The translations under genes and the position numbers were made by a program. This document shows positions 32,610 to 45,323 of a DNA stretch of 64,000 nt, in pieces; position 1 is the first letter of the stretch, and the number at the start of each line of letters is the position of its first letter. The notes below the pieces were generated by a model. That model was not told where the DNA came from, ran no database searches, and was given only the letters and a program-made list of their open reading frames with translations. The stretch comes from Wurfbainia villosa (Eukaryota > Streptophyta > Magnoliopsida > Zingiberales > Zingiberaceae): NCBI GenBank assembly GCA_025175895.1, contig CM045991.1:85733174-85797173 (forward strand), given 5' to 3'.

Positions 32610-35600
32610 TATTCTAGAGTGTTTTGAGGTGTTGGTTGATTTTGAAATTTTATTGTTTGAGAATCAATAATTTTTGAAATCTACAGTAATGATCTATGTG
32701 ATTCTTAGGATTTTCAAAATGACTTTGATCCACTTACTATGATACTAAAGAAATAAACTTACTATACCCAAATAATGTTGATTGGAAAGAATCTAGATAT
32801 TGTCTTATCTACTAAGGAGTACAAGTATGCACTCTTGAAGAGTGTCCTCAAGCCATGGTTGCTCAAAAGGTTTCTACTTCTAAGAGAAGGCAAGAAGAAG
32901 GAGAAACAAGGTGAAGCAAAGGTGGTGGAGGATCTCAGGGAGGAGTGAAGAAGCCGAAAGGCAAGTACTTCACTTGCAAGCATGATGAACATTGGAAGAA
33001 GGACTGTCCTAGTCCGAAACAGAACAAAGGTATATCCTTTGGACTAGTCGTTGAAACATGATTAGCGGTGTTATCTACCGGCACCTGGTGTGTAGATACG
33101 GGAGCCACTAATCATATGCGCAATTTGCGGGGTTCGAGGAAACCTGACTAGCTAAAAGGGAGATTACCATTTACTTGGGCAATGCCATGAAGATGGCGGC
33201 TATTGCAGTGGGAGAAGTTTTATTTATCTCTTGAGAAAAATAAAACTTAGGTTCTCGAAAATTCCCTTTATGTACCTTTATTTAGAAAGAACTTAGTTTC
33301 AATTTCTAAATTGTTTATGGATGGATATTCTATTTCTTTTAATGATAGAGATGTTATAAAAAGGAATAGGGAGAATATCTGTTCAGGTACATTGATAGGA
33401 AATTTGTATACACTTGAACCACAACCTCCCACGATGCAAATTGAAGTTAATAACTCATCTTCTAATTCCAATAAGAGAAAAGAACCTTTGAAGATGAACC
33501 AAACATATCTTTGGCATCTTAGGCTTGGTCATATTAACCTAGCGAATTCAAAGGTTGATAGCTGATGGACCTTTGGGTTCATTAGTGGTGGAGGATCTCC
33601 CAACCTGCGAATCTTGCTTGGAGGGTAAGATGACCAAGAGGCCTTTTAAGGCCAAGTGGTATAGAGCCAAAGATGTGTTAGAAATGGTTCATTCTGATTT
33701 GTGTGGTCCTATAACTATCTAGGCAAGAGGTAGTCTTGAATATTTCATCTTTTTCATAGACGATCATTCAAGATATGGATAACACTATGATCTGATCAGG
33801 TGGTGAATACCTCTTGGGAGAGTTTAGGAACTACTTATCAGAGGTTGGGATTCAATCCCAATTGACTGCACCTGGCACACCCAGCAGAATGGTGTAGCAG
33901 AGCGAAGGAATAGGACTCTTATGGAGATGGTTAGATCGATGATGAGTTATTCGACTTGCAGTTCGTTACGGGGATATGCTCTAGATATGGCGGTGTACAT
34001 TACGAACTTGGTTCCATCTAAATCAGTGCCTTCTACTCCCTGAGTTGTGGGTGCGAAAGCCTAGTCTAAGACATATTCGGATATGGGAGTCAACACATGT
34101 CTTTGGCGAGATCTTTGTAAGTTGGAACCTCGTAAATGCAATGCGCTTGTTAATTGGCTATCCTAGAGGGGCGAAGGGTGGATTGTTTTATAGTCCTAGA
34201 GATCGAGGGTGATCGTTAGCACAAACACTAGATTTCTAGAGGAAGACTATGTGATGAGCCACAAGCCAGAGTAAAATTATTGGAGGTTAAAGGGAAGTCA
34301 CTTCTTTAGTACCACAGAGAGATATACCACATGTCTTTGCGCGTGTCACGAGAGGATACAGTGATACCTCGTCGTAGTGGGAGGGTTGTGAGACGACTGA
34401 TAGATTCATGTTCTTGGGAGAATCTTGATTTGGTCCTGGCGAACATGAACTGATCCTAGACATATGACGAGGCAATCCAAGATAAAGATGCGTATCTTGG
34501 CAAAGTGCAATGAATCTTTGAGATTGAATCTATGGATTCAAATCAGTTAGAGCTAGTAGAACCATCCGATGGTGTAAAAACCATTGGATGCAAGTGGATC
34601 TACAAGAAAGAGAGGAATAGATGGGAAGGTTGAGACCTTCAAGCGAGGCTTGTTGCGAAGGGTATACTCGAAAGGGTATCGATTATGAGGAGGCCTTTTT
34701 TAGATGCTTAAGTCTATCCGGATTCTCTTATGCATAGCAACTCATATGGATTATGAGGTGTGGTAGATGGATGTCAAGATAGCTTTCCTTAATGCAAGTC
34801 TTGAGGAAAACATCTACATGAAGCAACTAGAGGGATTCATTGCTAAGGAGCATCTTGTATGTAAAATCGGTCCATTTATGGATTGAAACAAGCTTGAGGT
34901 CTTGGAACATCCGCTTTGATGAGGTGATCAGTCTTATGGATTTATTCAAAGTCGGATGAGTCTTGTGTATACAAGAGATGAATGTAGTGGTATTTCTTGT
35001 ACTATCGTAGATGACATTTTTTGATTGGCAACAATATCAAGGTGTTATCGACGTAAGGGTATGGTTGTCAAGCAGTTTGATATGAAGGACTTGGGAAGGT
35101 GGGACACATCCTTGGGATCAAGGTTATAAGGGATCGCGAAAAGGATGTTGTGCTTATCCCAAGCTTCATACATAGACACGATTATGGATCGTTTTAGCAT
35201 GCGAACTCCAATAAGGGTTTTCTACCTTTGGGAGTTCCTTTATCTAAGGAAATGTGTCCTAGATCATCCGAGGAGATAGAGGAGATGAAGGCGGTTCCTT
35301 ATGCTTGCGTAGGAAGCCTCATGTATGCGATGCTATGTACGAGACAGATATACGCTTTCGCATGGTCAATAGATATTAGAGTAATCGAGCAGGATATTGG
35401 GCTGGTAAAGCATATATTGAAGTACGAGAAGGACTAGGGATTATATGCTAGTTTACTGGAAGACAAATTACTCCTGTGGTTACACAGTTGACTTCCAATC
35501 GATAGGGATAAAAGTCTACCTCGGGTTTTGTGTTTACTTTGGGAGGTGGATCCATTGTATGGAGGAGTGTCATGCGAAATGTGTGGCGGACTCCACCATG

Positions 35601-35952
35601 GAAGGTGAGTATGGCGGCCTCTGGCGGCCAAAGAATGTGACTCAAGAACTTTGATGGACTTGGATGTGATTCTGGTTTGCCCAGAACTATCACAATTTAT
35701 TGTGATAATAATGGTGCGATTCAAACTTGAAGGAAACCGAGCCCATAAGACAAGTAAACACATAGCGAGTACCACGATACGAGAAATCGTAAAGGAGGTA
35801 GAAGTTCTTTGTCGCCTAGATTGCATCGGAGGATAACTGTAGACCCTTTCACTAAGGCCCTTCTAGCAAGAGTTTTGATAGGCATGTGGAGGAAGGGAAT
35901 CGGATGTATGGCGTTATGAGGACAACATAGTCTTTTAGTATAAGTGGGAGAT
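32610..35952 (+). pseudogene. Ty1/copia element C: gag-deleted pol, heavily decayed
   Basis: Same family as element G. After a leader resembling that of G, the gag start reads into VSTSK after only a few dozen codons, lacking the capsid core. Then the protease area (near 33090, shifted), the frame 33311-33565 (MDGYSISFNDRD, LWHLRLGHINL), the pre-integrase HHCC region (CESCLEGKMTKRPF), a TAG at 33720-33722, integrase (FFIDDHSRYG), RT pieces and an RNase H-like end near 35900. Dozens of stops and indels are visible. The terminal PPT AAGTGGGAGAT (35942-35952) precedes the LTR. It is on the same strand as A4. Confidence 0.82.
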
Positions 35953-37839
35953 TGTAGGGATGTATCTTTGAAAAGTCTATCTTTTGTATGAACATCTTTA
36001 TTTTTGAAATAAGAATCACATGATCATTGTTTGCATATTTATGGTTATGCAATATTGTCTAATACATTACATTATAGATAACATGGTGTGTGGTGTCACA
36101 CGAGATCATCATTATCGGCTCCTTTAAAGTATAAGTAAAGGCTCTGGCAAGATGACTTTGGACATCGGAATAGTTGTAGTGTGATTTGGTATTGGTTTGT
36201 CTTGACCATAGAATCACACTAGTGCACTTTGTGTATATTGAGCAGGACCGACTTAGAGGTGATTTGATTTATTGCTGACTACATAATCGAATCGGACCTC
36301 AGATATTATTTTGTACATGCTCTTAATCTCGATATAATAGCACACATACTTAGTAGTCATCTCTTTGATTTACCAATAGAGATTTATAGATTAAATCGAT
36401 AGGCTCGGTAAGTTGGGAGATGATATTATTTATATGGTGTGCCGTTGATTATAGGAGAAAACCGTGTCCTATATATTAGGATGATGATGTCCTTGAGGCT
36501 CATAAGGTTCATCATGTAAACCCTGAGTGGACTTGAGTCGGCATGATGAAAAGGTTGAGTGGTACTACTCAAGGAGTTAGATGTTGATTAATTAATGGTC
36601 GATAAATTAATTAATCGGACATTCGAGATCTTAAACGGGAGAAAATGTACAAATAATATATGGAGCCTATATTATCATATGGGGGTTGGTGAGTTAGATC
36701 GATGATGATTCTTTAGTGGATTGGATTATCATTAGTGAATCGGACTTTATGTGGGCTTGATCCATGGGTGGCCAAGATCCAACTCCTCCTCATGGTCCCT
36801 AATGTAGCCTATTAACACCTCATGATTCTTAGATCCAATGGATAGAAACAAAGTTCAAGATCCATTGGTAGAGATTAAATCTCTAAGATCCGACGGTTGA
36901 GATTAAATCTCTAGATCCGACGGTTGAGATTAAATCCCTAGAACCAATGGAGGAGATTAATTCATGACTTATCCCTAACTCTATAAAAGGAGGGCATGGG
37001 GAGTTGGCATGAATGACAATAGAAGAGAGCTAGGGTTTGGGCAGCAAGAAGGTGAATCCTAGTTGAGATAGGATTAGGGTTAGGGTTTGGAGGCTAGGCT
37101 GCACCAAATAAGGCAAGGTTTCTTTCTTCTTCCTTGTCTTGTGGCCGGCAGTTTGTTTCCAGCCCTTCCCAGCCCTTGAATGTGCCCAAAGCTCCTTCTC
37201 CTCTCCTTAGGTGATGGAAACAAGATATAGGGTTTCCTTGGTGTCTTGATTATTTTCCATCATCTTCTCACCTTTAGTTGGCCGTCATGCAAGGAGATTG
37301 TATGCTCCTTGTTGGTTGGCTTTAGGGAGGAGAAAAAGCTTGTTTCTACTCTTCCTCTTGCTTTGTAAGAGCAAGGAAGGAAGATTTGCGATCTAGGAGC
37401 TTCGACTTTTGGTAGATTGTCGCCCACACGACGTCCAAAAGGAGGAAGGTCATACATTAGAAGATCGAGAGGTATACCTATTCTACTTTCTTCTTTTGTT
37501 TGTTGCTTGTTTTTGTTTTTCAATTATAAGCATGTTATAAATCTGTAAATGGCTAAATAATACTTGGATCCTGAGCATAAACACAAAAATCGGCGATTGG
37601 GACATCGTCTATTCCGCGGCTACTCGTAGAATAGAGGATGGTCGCTTGAACAACTAGTTTGTTCAAGTGACCTCTCTAAACGAATAGCACGACGATGACT
37701 TGGTTTTTTGGGCAATCCCTTTTGTCTAGGATTAAATTTTTTTAATTTGGGGACATCGAATGGATCACCATGGACAAGCTACTGAGGTGAAGTGGGAAGC
37801 AAAGTTTCCCCTCACGGACTCGATAAGCAAAACCCTTCA
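35953..37839 (+). repeat. Element C LTR, forward copy
   Basis: Starts TGTAGGGATG after the PPT and ends CTTCA before the PBS-like TGGTATCAGAGC (37842-37853). Related to the G LTR (shared GAATCACATGATCATTG start region, GGCACACCAT- and CTCCTTATGG-like blocks and ATCCGACGGTTGAGATT repeats at about 36880-36960). That it is followed by a PBS means internal sequence of another copy should start here. Confidence 0.8.
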
Positions 37840-38136
37840 ATTGGTATCAGAGCCAAGGTTTTCGGCAATCCGGACATCGTCTATTCCGCGGCTACTCGTA
37901 GAATAGAGGATGGTCGCTTGAACAACTAGTTTGTTCAAGTGACCTCTCTAAACGAATAGCACAATGATGACTTGGTGGTTTGGGCAATCCCTTTTGTCTA
38001 GGATTAAATTTTTTTAATCCAGGGACATCGAAGGGATCGCCATGGACAAGCTACCGAGGTGAAGTGGGAAGCGAAGTTTCCCCTCACGGACTCGATAAGC
38101 AAAACCCTTCAATTGGTATCAGAGCCAAGGTTTTCG
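37591..38136 (+). repeat. 272-bp tandem duplication of LTR end plus PBS
   Basis: 37591-37862 and 37863-38136 are near-identical direct repeats with period about 272. Each contains CATCGTCTATTCCGCGGC, GTTCAAGTGACCTCTC and CAATTGGTATCAGAGCC. The duplication sits at the centre of the inverted LTR pair. Confidence 0.88.
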
Positions 38137-39817
38137 TTTTTTTGTGTTTATGCTCGAGATCCAAGTATTATTTAGCCATTTACAGATTTATAACATGCAT
38201 ATAATTGAAAAACAAAAAACAACCAACAAACAAAAGAAGAAAGTAGAATAGTTATATCTCTCGATCTTCTAATGTATGACCTTCCTTCTTTTGGACGTCG
38301 TGTGGGTGACGATCTACCAAAAGTCGAAGCTCCTAGATCGCAAATCTTCCTTCCTTACTCTTCCAAAGCAAGAGTTAGAGTAGAAACAAGCTTTTTCTCC
38401 TCCCTAAAACCAACCAACAAGGAGCACACAATCTCCTTGCCGCCGGCCAACTAGAAGGTGGAGAAGATGATGGAAAACAATCAAGATACCAAGGGAAACC
38501 CTATATCTTGTTTCCACCACCTAAGGAGAGGGAGAAGGGAGCTTTTGGGCGTCGGCCAAGGACTGGGAAGGGCTGGAAACAAACTGGACGCCGGCCACAA
38601 GACAAGGAAGAAGAAAGGAAACCTTGCTTTATTTGGTGCCGCCCTAGACTCCAAACCCTAACCCTAATCCTATCTCAACTAGGATTCACCTTCTTGCCGC
38701 CCAAACCCTAGCTCTCTTCTATTGTCATTAACACCAACTCCCCATACCCTCCTTTTATAGAGTTAGGGATAAGTCATGAATTAATCTCTTCCATTGGTTC
38801 TAGGGATTTAATCTCAACCGTCGGATCTAGAGATTTAATCTCAACCTTCGGATCTTAGAGATTTAATCTCTACCAATGGATCTTAGACTTTTGTTTTTAT
38901 CCATTGGATCTAAGCATCATGAGGTGTTAATAGGCTACATTAGGGACCATGAGGAGGAGTTGGATCTTGGCCACCCATGGACTAAGCCCACACAAAGTCC
39001 GATCCACTAATGATAATCCAATCCACTAAAGGATCATCATCGATCTACCTCACCAACCCCAATATGATAATATGGGCTCCATATATTATTTGTACATTTT
39101 ATCCCTGTGTTTAAGATCTCGAATGTCTGTCGATTAATTAATTTACTGACCATTAATTCATCAACATCTAACTCCTTGAGTAGTATCACTCAACCTTTTC
39201 ATCATGCCGGACCAAGTCCACCTGCAGGGTTTACATGATGAACCTTATGAGCTCCTCAAGACGACATCATCATCCTAATATATAGGACACAATTTCCTCC
39301 TATAATCAACAACACACTATATAAATAATATCATCTCCCAACTTACCGAGCCTATCGATTTAATCTATAAATCTCGCCCATTGGTAAATCAAAGAGATGA
39401 CTACTAAGTATATGTGCCCGTTATTATATCGGGATTAAGAGCATGTAAAAAATAATATCAGAGGTCCGATTCGATTTTGTAGTCAGCAATAAATCGAATC
39501 ACCCCTAAGTCGGTCCTGCTCAATACACACAAAGTGCACTAGTGTGATTCTATGGTCAAGACAAACCAATACCAAATCACACTACAACCATTCCGATGGT
39601 TGGTCCAAAGCCATCTTGGTTGTGAGCCTTTACTTATACTTTACAAGGAGCCGATAACATGATCTTCCGTGTGACACCACACACCATATTATCTATAATG
39701 TAATGTATTAGACAATATTGCATAACCATATAATTATGCAAATAATGATCATGTGATTCTTATTTCAAAATAAAGATGTTCATACAAAAGATAGACTTTT
39801 CAGTATACATCCCTACA
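38136..39817 (-). repeat. Element C LTR, inverted copy
   Basis: Reverse complement of 35953-37594: it starts (plus) TTTTTGTGTTTATGCTC and ends CATCCCTACA, which is the complement of the LTR start TGTAGGGATG. About 1.68 kb. It adjoins family A LTR sequence at 39818. Differences from the forward copy are scattered, so it is not a trivial duplication of the same read. Confidence 0.85.
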
Positions 39818-40547
39818 GGCAGTCGACTGTCGACACCATCAGTCGACTGATCATGGTGAATTCAGGGACAGATTGTTTTCCAGTCAAGTGATCGCGTTGA
39901 GCACTCGAATGTGGGTTCATTAGTCGATTGATGGGCATGATCAGTTGACTGATGATGGATCCATTGGAACTTGTCCAGTGTGGATCAAGTCATTGTGAGA
40001 CAATGGCCACAGGAGCAGTCGATTGATAGTCTCGATCAGTCGATTGATTGGCACAAAATCAGTTCGATGCAGGTTATAAATGGAGCTCGAGATGGAGGAT
40101 TTTGCCGAGATTTTTGGGGAGAGTTTGGAGGGGAATTGCTGCTCAATTCCAGTCCTTCAAGAGCAATCCAAAGCAAGCATTGTAAAGTGTTCTTTATGTG
40201 TATTTCATTTTTGTCTTTTTATTCGCTTGTACTTATTGTATTACATCTTGTTATTGCTTGTACGAGGTTTTTCCACCTCTGACTTGTTGTCGAGAAGGAG
40301 TTTTGTTAGTGTTGTGCACATAACACGAGCTTGTTGATCTCACCCCGTAGAGTAGTGACCCTAAGGTTCCGAACCACGTATATCGTGTGTATTTGTGTGT
40401 GCTTGTCTTTTGTATTCGTATTACTATTATTTCCGTTGCGCATTAATGAGTATTGTAGATGAGCACATGACGAACGGATGATTTCCATCATCATACATGA
40501 TTTGGGCTATTCACTCCCCCCTCTAGTCGGCCACCGATCCTCCATCA
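39818..40547 (+). repeat. A5 5' LTR, 3' half only
   Basis: Equivalent to 42455-43204 of the 3' LTR: AGTCGACT palindromes, TATAAA at 40075-40080, GTGCACATAACACGAGCTTG and a C-rich run, ending CTCCATCA. Confidence 0.82.
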
Positions 40548-40549
40548 AG

Positions 40550-40561
40550 TGGTATCAAACC
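40550..40561 (+). other. A5 primer binding site
   Basis: TGGTATCAAACC; two changes from the usual copia site, one of them shared with A2. Confidence 0.75.
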
Positions 40562-40604
40562 GAGGAACTTGTCGCGGACTAATTGCCAACACAAGCACGA
40601 CAAG

Positions 40605-40715
40605 ATGGTCAACATCAACATCCGTCCACCGAAATTCGGAGATTTTTCTTGGTGGAAGAAAATGATGGAGGTATATTTTGAAACCGATTTCGATATGATG
40701 CTAACAATTGAATAA
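40605..40715 (+). pseudogene. A5 gag stub
   Basis: MVNINIRPPKFGDFSWWKK and FETDFDMMLTIE then TAA. The first 36 codons match A2 gag. The stop results from the deletion junction (about 40712), after which the sequence matches the A2 tail near 26175. No zinc knuckle remains. Confidence 0.8.
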
Positions 40716-41801
40716 TTGCATGAGACCCTAGTTTAAGGATAACAAAACCCACATCTCACATCAAATTTCCTTGGGTGTTATTTGATATTAGATATATGTG
40801 AGATGTTAGGAAATTGAATACAAGGTTTTAAAATCATTTCAAAATCATTTTGAAAAACCTTGGTGCAATCTATCGTTTGATAGAAGTCACCATTGATGGT
40901 GTTGATATAAAGAGGGCTCAAATATTGAAGTTTTTTCTCAACTTTTGAACTTCGTATCAATATCACTATTTTGTGGGTAAAATATTTTTCAAATATTTTT
41001 CACCCATATTGATTGTTATAATTATTATGCATATGAATTTTCATGATTTTTCACCTTATGTATAATTACTTATGAATTTCAGAATTTCAATTTTGATAAC
41101 TGAAATCTGCATTCTACAGATATCAATCGATTGCCATTGTTGACAGTCGACTGATGTGGGTGGGTAGTTGACTGATCACTGTCAGAGTCGACTACCAAGA
41201 TGATTTCGAGTAAACAATATTTGTTAGGCCCATGTTGAGCTATGTTTGGGGTCCCTAACCACTCCTAACCCTAGGACATTCTTTGGAGAGCATTAGAAAG
41301 GGTGAAAATCCATTGGATATGGATTAGGAGATTTGTTTAGGGTATGTATTAATTTTAAGGTGTGTGAGAGTTCATTGTTGAACTTTGCCTTAATTTTGAT
41401 TGTTTAAATATTCCTATTGGCTTAGGGACTCTCTAAGGACATTGTTGGTGCAATGGTCAAGGGGGAGCAAGCCTTTAGGGGGAGGTATCCATCATGGGAA
41501 GATGGATGTGTATTTTTCCTCATGGGAGGAAAATTGGGGGAGTGCCTCTCTTAAGTGATATGGGACTAATCACTAGAAAGATTGAAGACATGTGTTTTCC
41601 TCCAAGAGAGAGATTGTAAGATCTCATTGGGATATGAGACATTCATCCCCTTGGGGAGGACCTTTTTGATGTATGTCAAAAAGGAGAAGAAGTTATCAAT
41701 TGGGGTTAGTTGGAATTCACATTGGGATGTGAGAATTGTCAATTGGGGATAATTGGTAGACTTGAGTTTGAGGTTTTGTCAAATATCAAAAAGGGAGAGA
41801 T
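40716..41801 (+). other. A5 non-coding tail
   Basis: Matches other family A tails: palindromes near 41140-41190, the look-alike ATTGTTGGTGCAAT at 41441-41454, polypurine tracts near 41459-41467, 41476-41484 and the terminal AAAAAGGGAGAGAT before 41802. Confidence 0.75.
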
Positions 41802-43204
41802 TGTTGGTGTAATTGGCCCAGGTCACGATTGACCGGACTCGAGTTTGACTCGAACTGTATTTTGATATTAGACAAAATGTATGACATGGGATTGTCATGG
41901 GAAGTCCAACATGGGTTGGCCACGTAAATCCAAGTGTGTAGCCTTGGTGGTGAAAAGTCTAAGCATGGGGCTTGGCGTTGGGAAAATTCAAGCATAGGGC
42001 TTGGTGTTGGTAAAGTCCAAGTGTGTAGCCTTGGCAATGGGAAGTCTTGAGGACTTGGCAAGTTCACTAGTCTCATAGGCTCGGGGTCCTTGAGTTAGTG
42101 AAGGATGGCATTGCGAAGTCGTGCACTTGGTGCATCGGAGGGATCGCCAGACGGGGAGTGAATGGAGTGAGGCCCAAGGGAAGCAGACATCGAGGGCAAG
42201 AGACGTGAAGGATGACATTACGAAGTCATGCACTTAGTGCATCCGAGGGACGTAGGCCGAGGGAAGAGAGCTTCGGTGGGGAACTCCATGAGAGGATGAG
42301 GTGGACTTGGCCAAGTGGCTAAGATTGAGTGTCGGATGCTCAAACAACTTGGTGTTTGAGGTTTTACCCGACATCAGTCAACTGGCATAGGTGCTAGTCG
42401 ACTGCTCCAAGTCAAATTAGTTCGACTGGTATTCGACTGATCTAGTTCTGGCCGAACAGTCGACTGCCGAGACCATCAGTCGACTGCTGAGGGATGGCAG
42501 TCGACTGATCAGGGTCAATTCGGGCACATAATGTTTTTCAGTCAAGTGATCACGTTGAGCACTCGATTGTGGGTTCATCAGTCGACTGATGGGCATGATC
42601 AGTCGACTGATGATGGATCCGTTGGAACTTGTCCAGTGTGGATCGAGTCATTGTGAGACAATGGCTACAGGAGCAGTCGGCTGATTGGTGCGATATCAGC
42701 TCGATCAGGTTATAAATGGAGCTCGAGATGGAGGATTTCGCCAAGGTTTTTGGGGAGAGTTTGGAGGGGAATTGCTGCTGCATTCCAGTCCTTCAAGAGC
42801 AAACCAAAGCAAGCAACAAGCAAAGGATTCAAAGCAAGCGTTGTAAAGTGTTCTTTACATATATTTCATTTTTTTCTTTGCATTTGCTTGTACTTATTGT
42901 ATTACATCTTGTGATTGCTTGTACAGGATTTCTCCACCTCCGAATTATTGTCGAGAAGGAGTTTTGTTAGTGTCGTCCGCATAACACGAGCTCGTTGAGC
43001 TCACCCCGTGGAGTAGGAACCCTAAGGTTCCGAACCACGTATATCGTATGTATTTGTGTGTGCTTGTCTTTGTATTCAGACATTATTATTTTCGCTGCGC
43101 ATTAACGAGTATTATAGATGAGCACACGATGAACGGACGATTTCCATCATCGTACATGATTTGGGCTATTCACCCCCCTCTAGTCGGCCACGGATCCTCC
43201 AACA
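41802..43204 (+). repeat. A5 3' LTR
   Basis: 1403 bp, TGTTGG...CCAACA, with a short hairpin array (about 41900-42060), palindromes 42370-42610 and TATAAAT at 42711-42717. Confidence 0.88.
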
Positions 43205-44322
43205 TCAGTCGCATCGGAAGCATGGATGGGTCGTATCTTTTGAAGACAAGATGGATGAACCAAATTGGTTTGGTTCTAATCCAATGGTGGAAAATAAACC
43301 AAAGGGGGTTGATTTGTTTTAAATGAATGAACCAAAGTTTGTTTGGTTTGTTTTAACTTAAAATAGACCAATGCGGTTTGTTTTATTTTAACTTAAGTTA
43401 TTGGAGCGAGGTAACGGGTTGTGGTTATGAACCAATAACCACTAGGAGAAGGTTTCTTGATGGTCAAAAAACACGCACTCTATAAAATACGACTTAAGGA
43501 GTTTTGGAAACCCTAATGAAGCCCTATGAGTTGCCGCCCACTTCTCTTTTCCTCTTCCTCTTCTTGCCGCCCAAAGGTTGTTGCCGCCCAACCTTGCTAC
43601 AATAGCTCCTCCTCCTCACCGTCGCCCACCCACCAGCTGTCGGCGACTCCTCCGGCCTTCCTCCCTTGGCCGCCGACTCCTCCCTTGGCCGCTGACGACC
43701 ATGGAGCAACCGACCATTGATTGGCCGACCATCTTCTCCACCAACACAAGCTGTCTAATTTTGGATAGCTTGTTTCTCTCTTCGTAGAGAGGTCGTTTAT
43801 CGACATTTTACGCTTCGACAATGACCTACTTGCTAGAGATTGGATCTCCGACAATCCTCATAGGTGGAGGACCAAGGTTTTGTCAATTGGTTGACGAAAA
43901 CTGCTTCTGAGAAACAAGTTCGTGGAGCTAGTTTATAGATCCGAATTTTGATTCGGATTGTGATCGTCTTTTGGATCATAACATCTTCGACACGAGGCTA
44001 GTAACTCTTGCGAAGACAGGGCTCGTGGCTTTGTGAAGCTATCCCGAAGATACTCGATGTGGATATGGATAGAGTCGATTTTAGCGAGGGTCGCTACGGT
44101 TGATGTCATTCCCGCTACACATGATACGCCATGTATAACTAGAATAAATTCCCTTTTATTGCAAAATTTAAAATAACAATTATGTCTACACTTGTTGTAT
44201 CCTCCATGCGTGTGGTGTGTGTATTGTAATAGAATTAGTTTATTGCTTCTTTATGCTTCCGCTGTGTACATGTTTACGAAACTTGTTCGAACACACACCC
44301 ACATCGGTGCCGGGGGAACCCA
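43205..44322 (+). repeat. Element F 5' LTR (start uncertain)
   Basis: The LTR end is placed at CCCA (44322), four bases before the PBS. A strong TATAAAATAC lies at 43481-43490. The 5' boundary cannot be fixed without the lost 3' LTR; it may start after 43204 or be truncated by A5. No coding region is supported in it despite short GC-rich open frames at about 43520-43850. Confidence 0.6.
43481..43490 (+). promoter_or_regulatory. TATA box of element F LTR
   Basis: TATAAAATAC about 840 bp before the LTR end; probable U3/R promoter. Confidence 0.55.
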
Positions 44323-44326
44323 ACGG

Positions 44327-44338
44327 TGGTATCAGAGC
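44327..44338 (+). other. Element F primer binding site
   Basis: TGGTATCAGAGC, perfect copia Met-tRNA site. Confidence 0.88.
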
Positions 44339-44907
44339 CCAATTATTTTTCAACATAATCGTAAAATTATTTTATTATAGTCATAATTGTATTTATGGAA
44401 ATATTCTACTTTTGGAAAGTTTAGAAGTATTTATGGAAATTTTAATTTGTAAAGAAATTCAAATTGGAAGTTTCCTAATATGATTAGGAAATTACAATTT
44501 AGGAAATTTGTTTCCTAAATTAGATTTGACTTTCCTTAATTAACACTTTCCATAAATAAAATATGTGATTAGATTTGGAAATTTATTTCCTAATTTAATA
44601 ATGATTTGATTTGAGAAATCAAATCTAAAATATATTTTATTTACAAAATAGTTATGACAAATAAGGAAATTTTTGTACATGTCATAATTGTATGCCATGT
44701 AATTGCATTAAGATGCATATCATTATGTCATGCGTGTGGTGACATGTAGATGCATTAGATGCACTTATGTATGCCATGTGTGTCATGCCATTTAGATAAT
44801 AGTTATTTGCATGAAAAGAATGATGAGACCACAAAACCCTTATACAATATTAAAGCCTACACTTTCCATTAATATGGTTAGAACCAGAGTTTCGTTTCTT
44901 GTTTGGG

Positions 44908-45323
44908 TTGTTGGACTCTCTCCAAGCCCGGCTCGAACCTGAACATGTTCAAACCATGGAATAGTTTAATTCTAATATCGTAAGAGTCAGAGGTCAATCG
45001 TTAGCTTGGGTTGTTGGACTCTCTCCAAGCCTGGCTAATTAGTTGAATGTGCTCTAACCATATTAAAACTATTTCTTGATTAATGGGTTGGTTTTAACCT
45101 GGAGCATCGACTTGTTGGACTCTCTCCAAGGTCGATGTGAAGGGAGGTGAAATTGGGTGCTCTGCATATGATGCATACTTGTTAATGTGTTAACAACCCA
45201 ATGTATGTGTGAACATTCAATTAGTTGATAGCACATTGTGATAGTTGCATATATGTGATATGCAATCGGTATACTTGACACCTACCATCGTAGTTAAGAA
45301 TGACTTGTTGGACTCTCTCCAAG
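44908..45323 (+). repeat. Four-copy hairpin motif in F leader
   Basis: TTGTTGGACTCTCTCCAAG occurs at 44908-44926, 45011-45029, 45112-45130 and 45305-45323. Start-to-start distances are 103, 101 and 193. Each copy can fold as TTGGA/TCCAA with a 5-nt CTCTC loop. It lies in the untranslated leader between PBS and gag. Confidence 0.9.

Larger units (their letters stand above)
39818..43204 (+). mobile_element. Element A5: internally deleted family A copy
   Basis: 5' LTR remnant 39818-40547, PBS 40550-40561, 36-codon gag stub 40605-40715, tail 40716-41801, 3' LTR 41802-43204. The first half of the 5' LTR is missing where the inverted C LTR begins. Compared with A2, about 2 kb from inside gag to the tail is deleted. 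Confidence 0.82.

Noticed and set aside
37260..37523. Small frames in the C LTRs (37260-37523 minus, 38272-38454 and 38458-38711 plus)
   Set aside because: They are the same LTR segment in its two inverted copies; no domain and poor conservation.
43520..43860. GC-rich open frames on both strands
   Set aside because: Proline/serine-rich low complexity in the F LTR, open in several frames with no recognisable domain.
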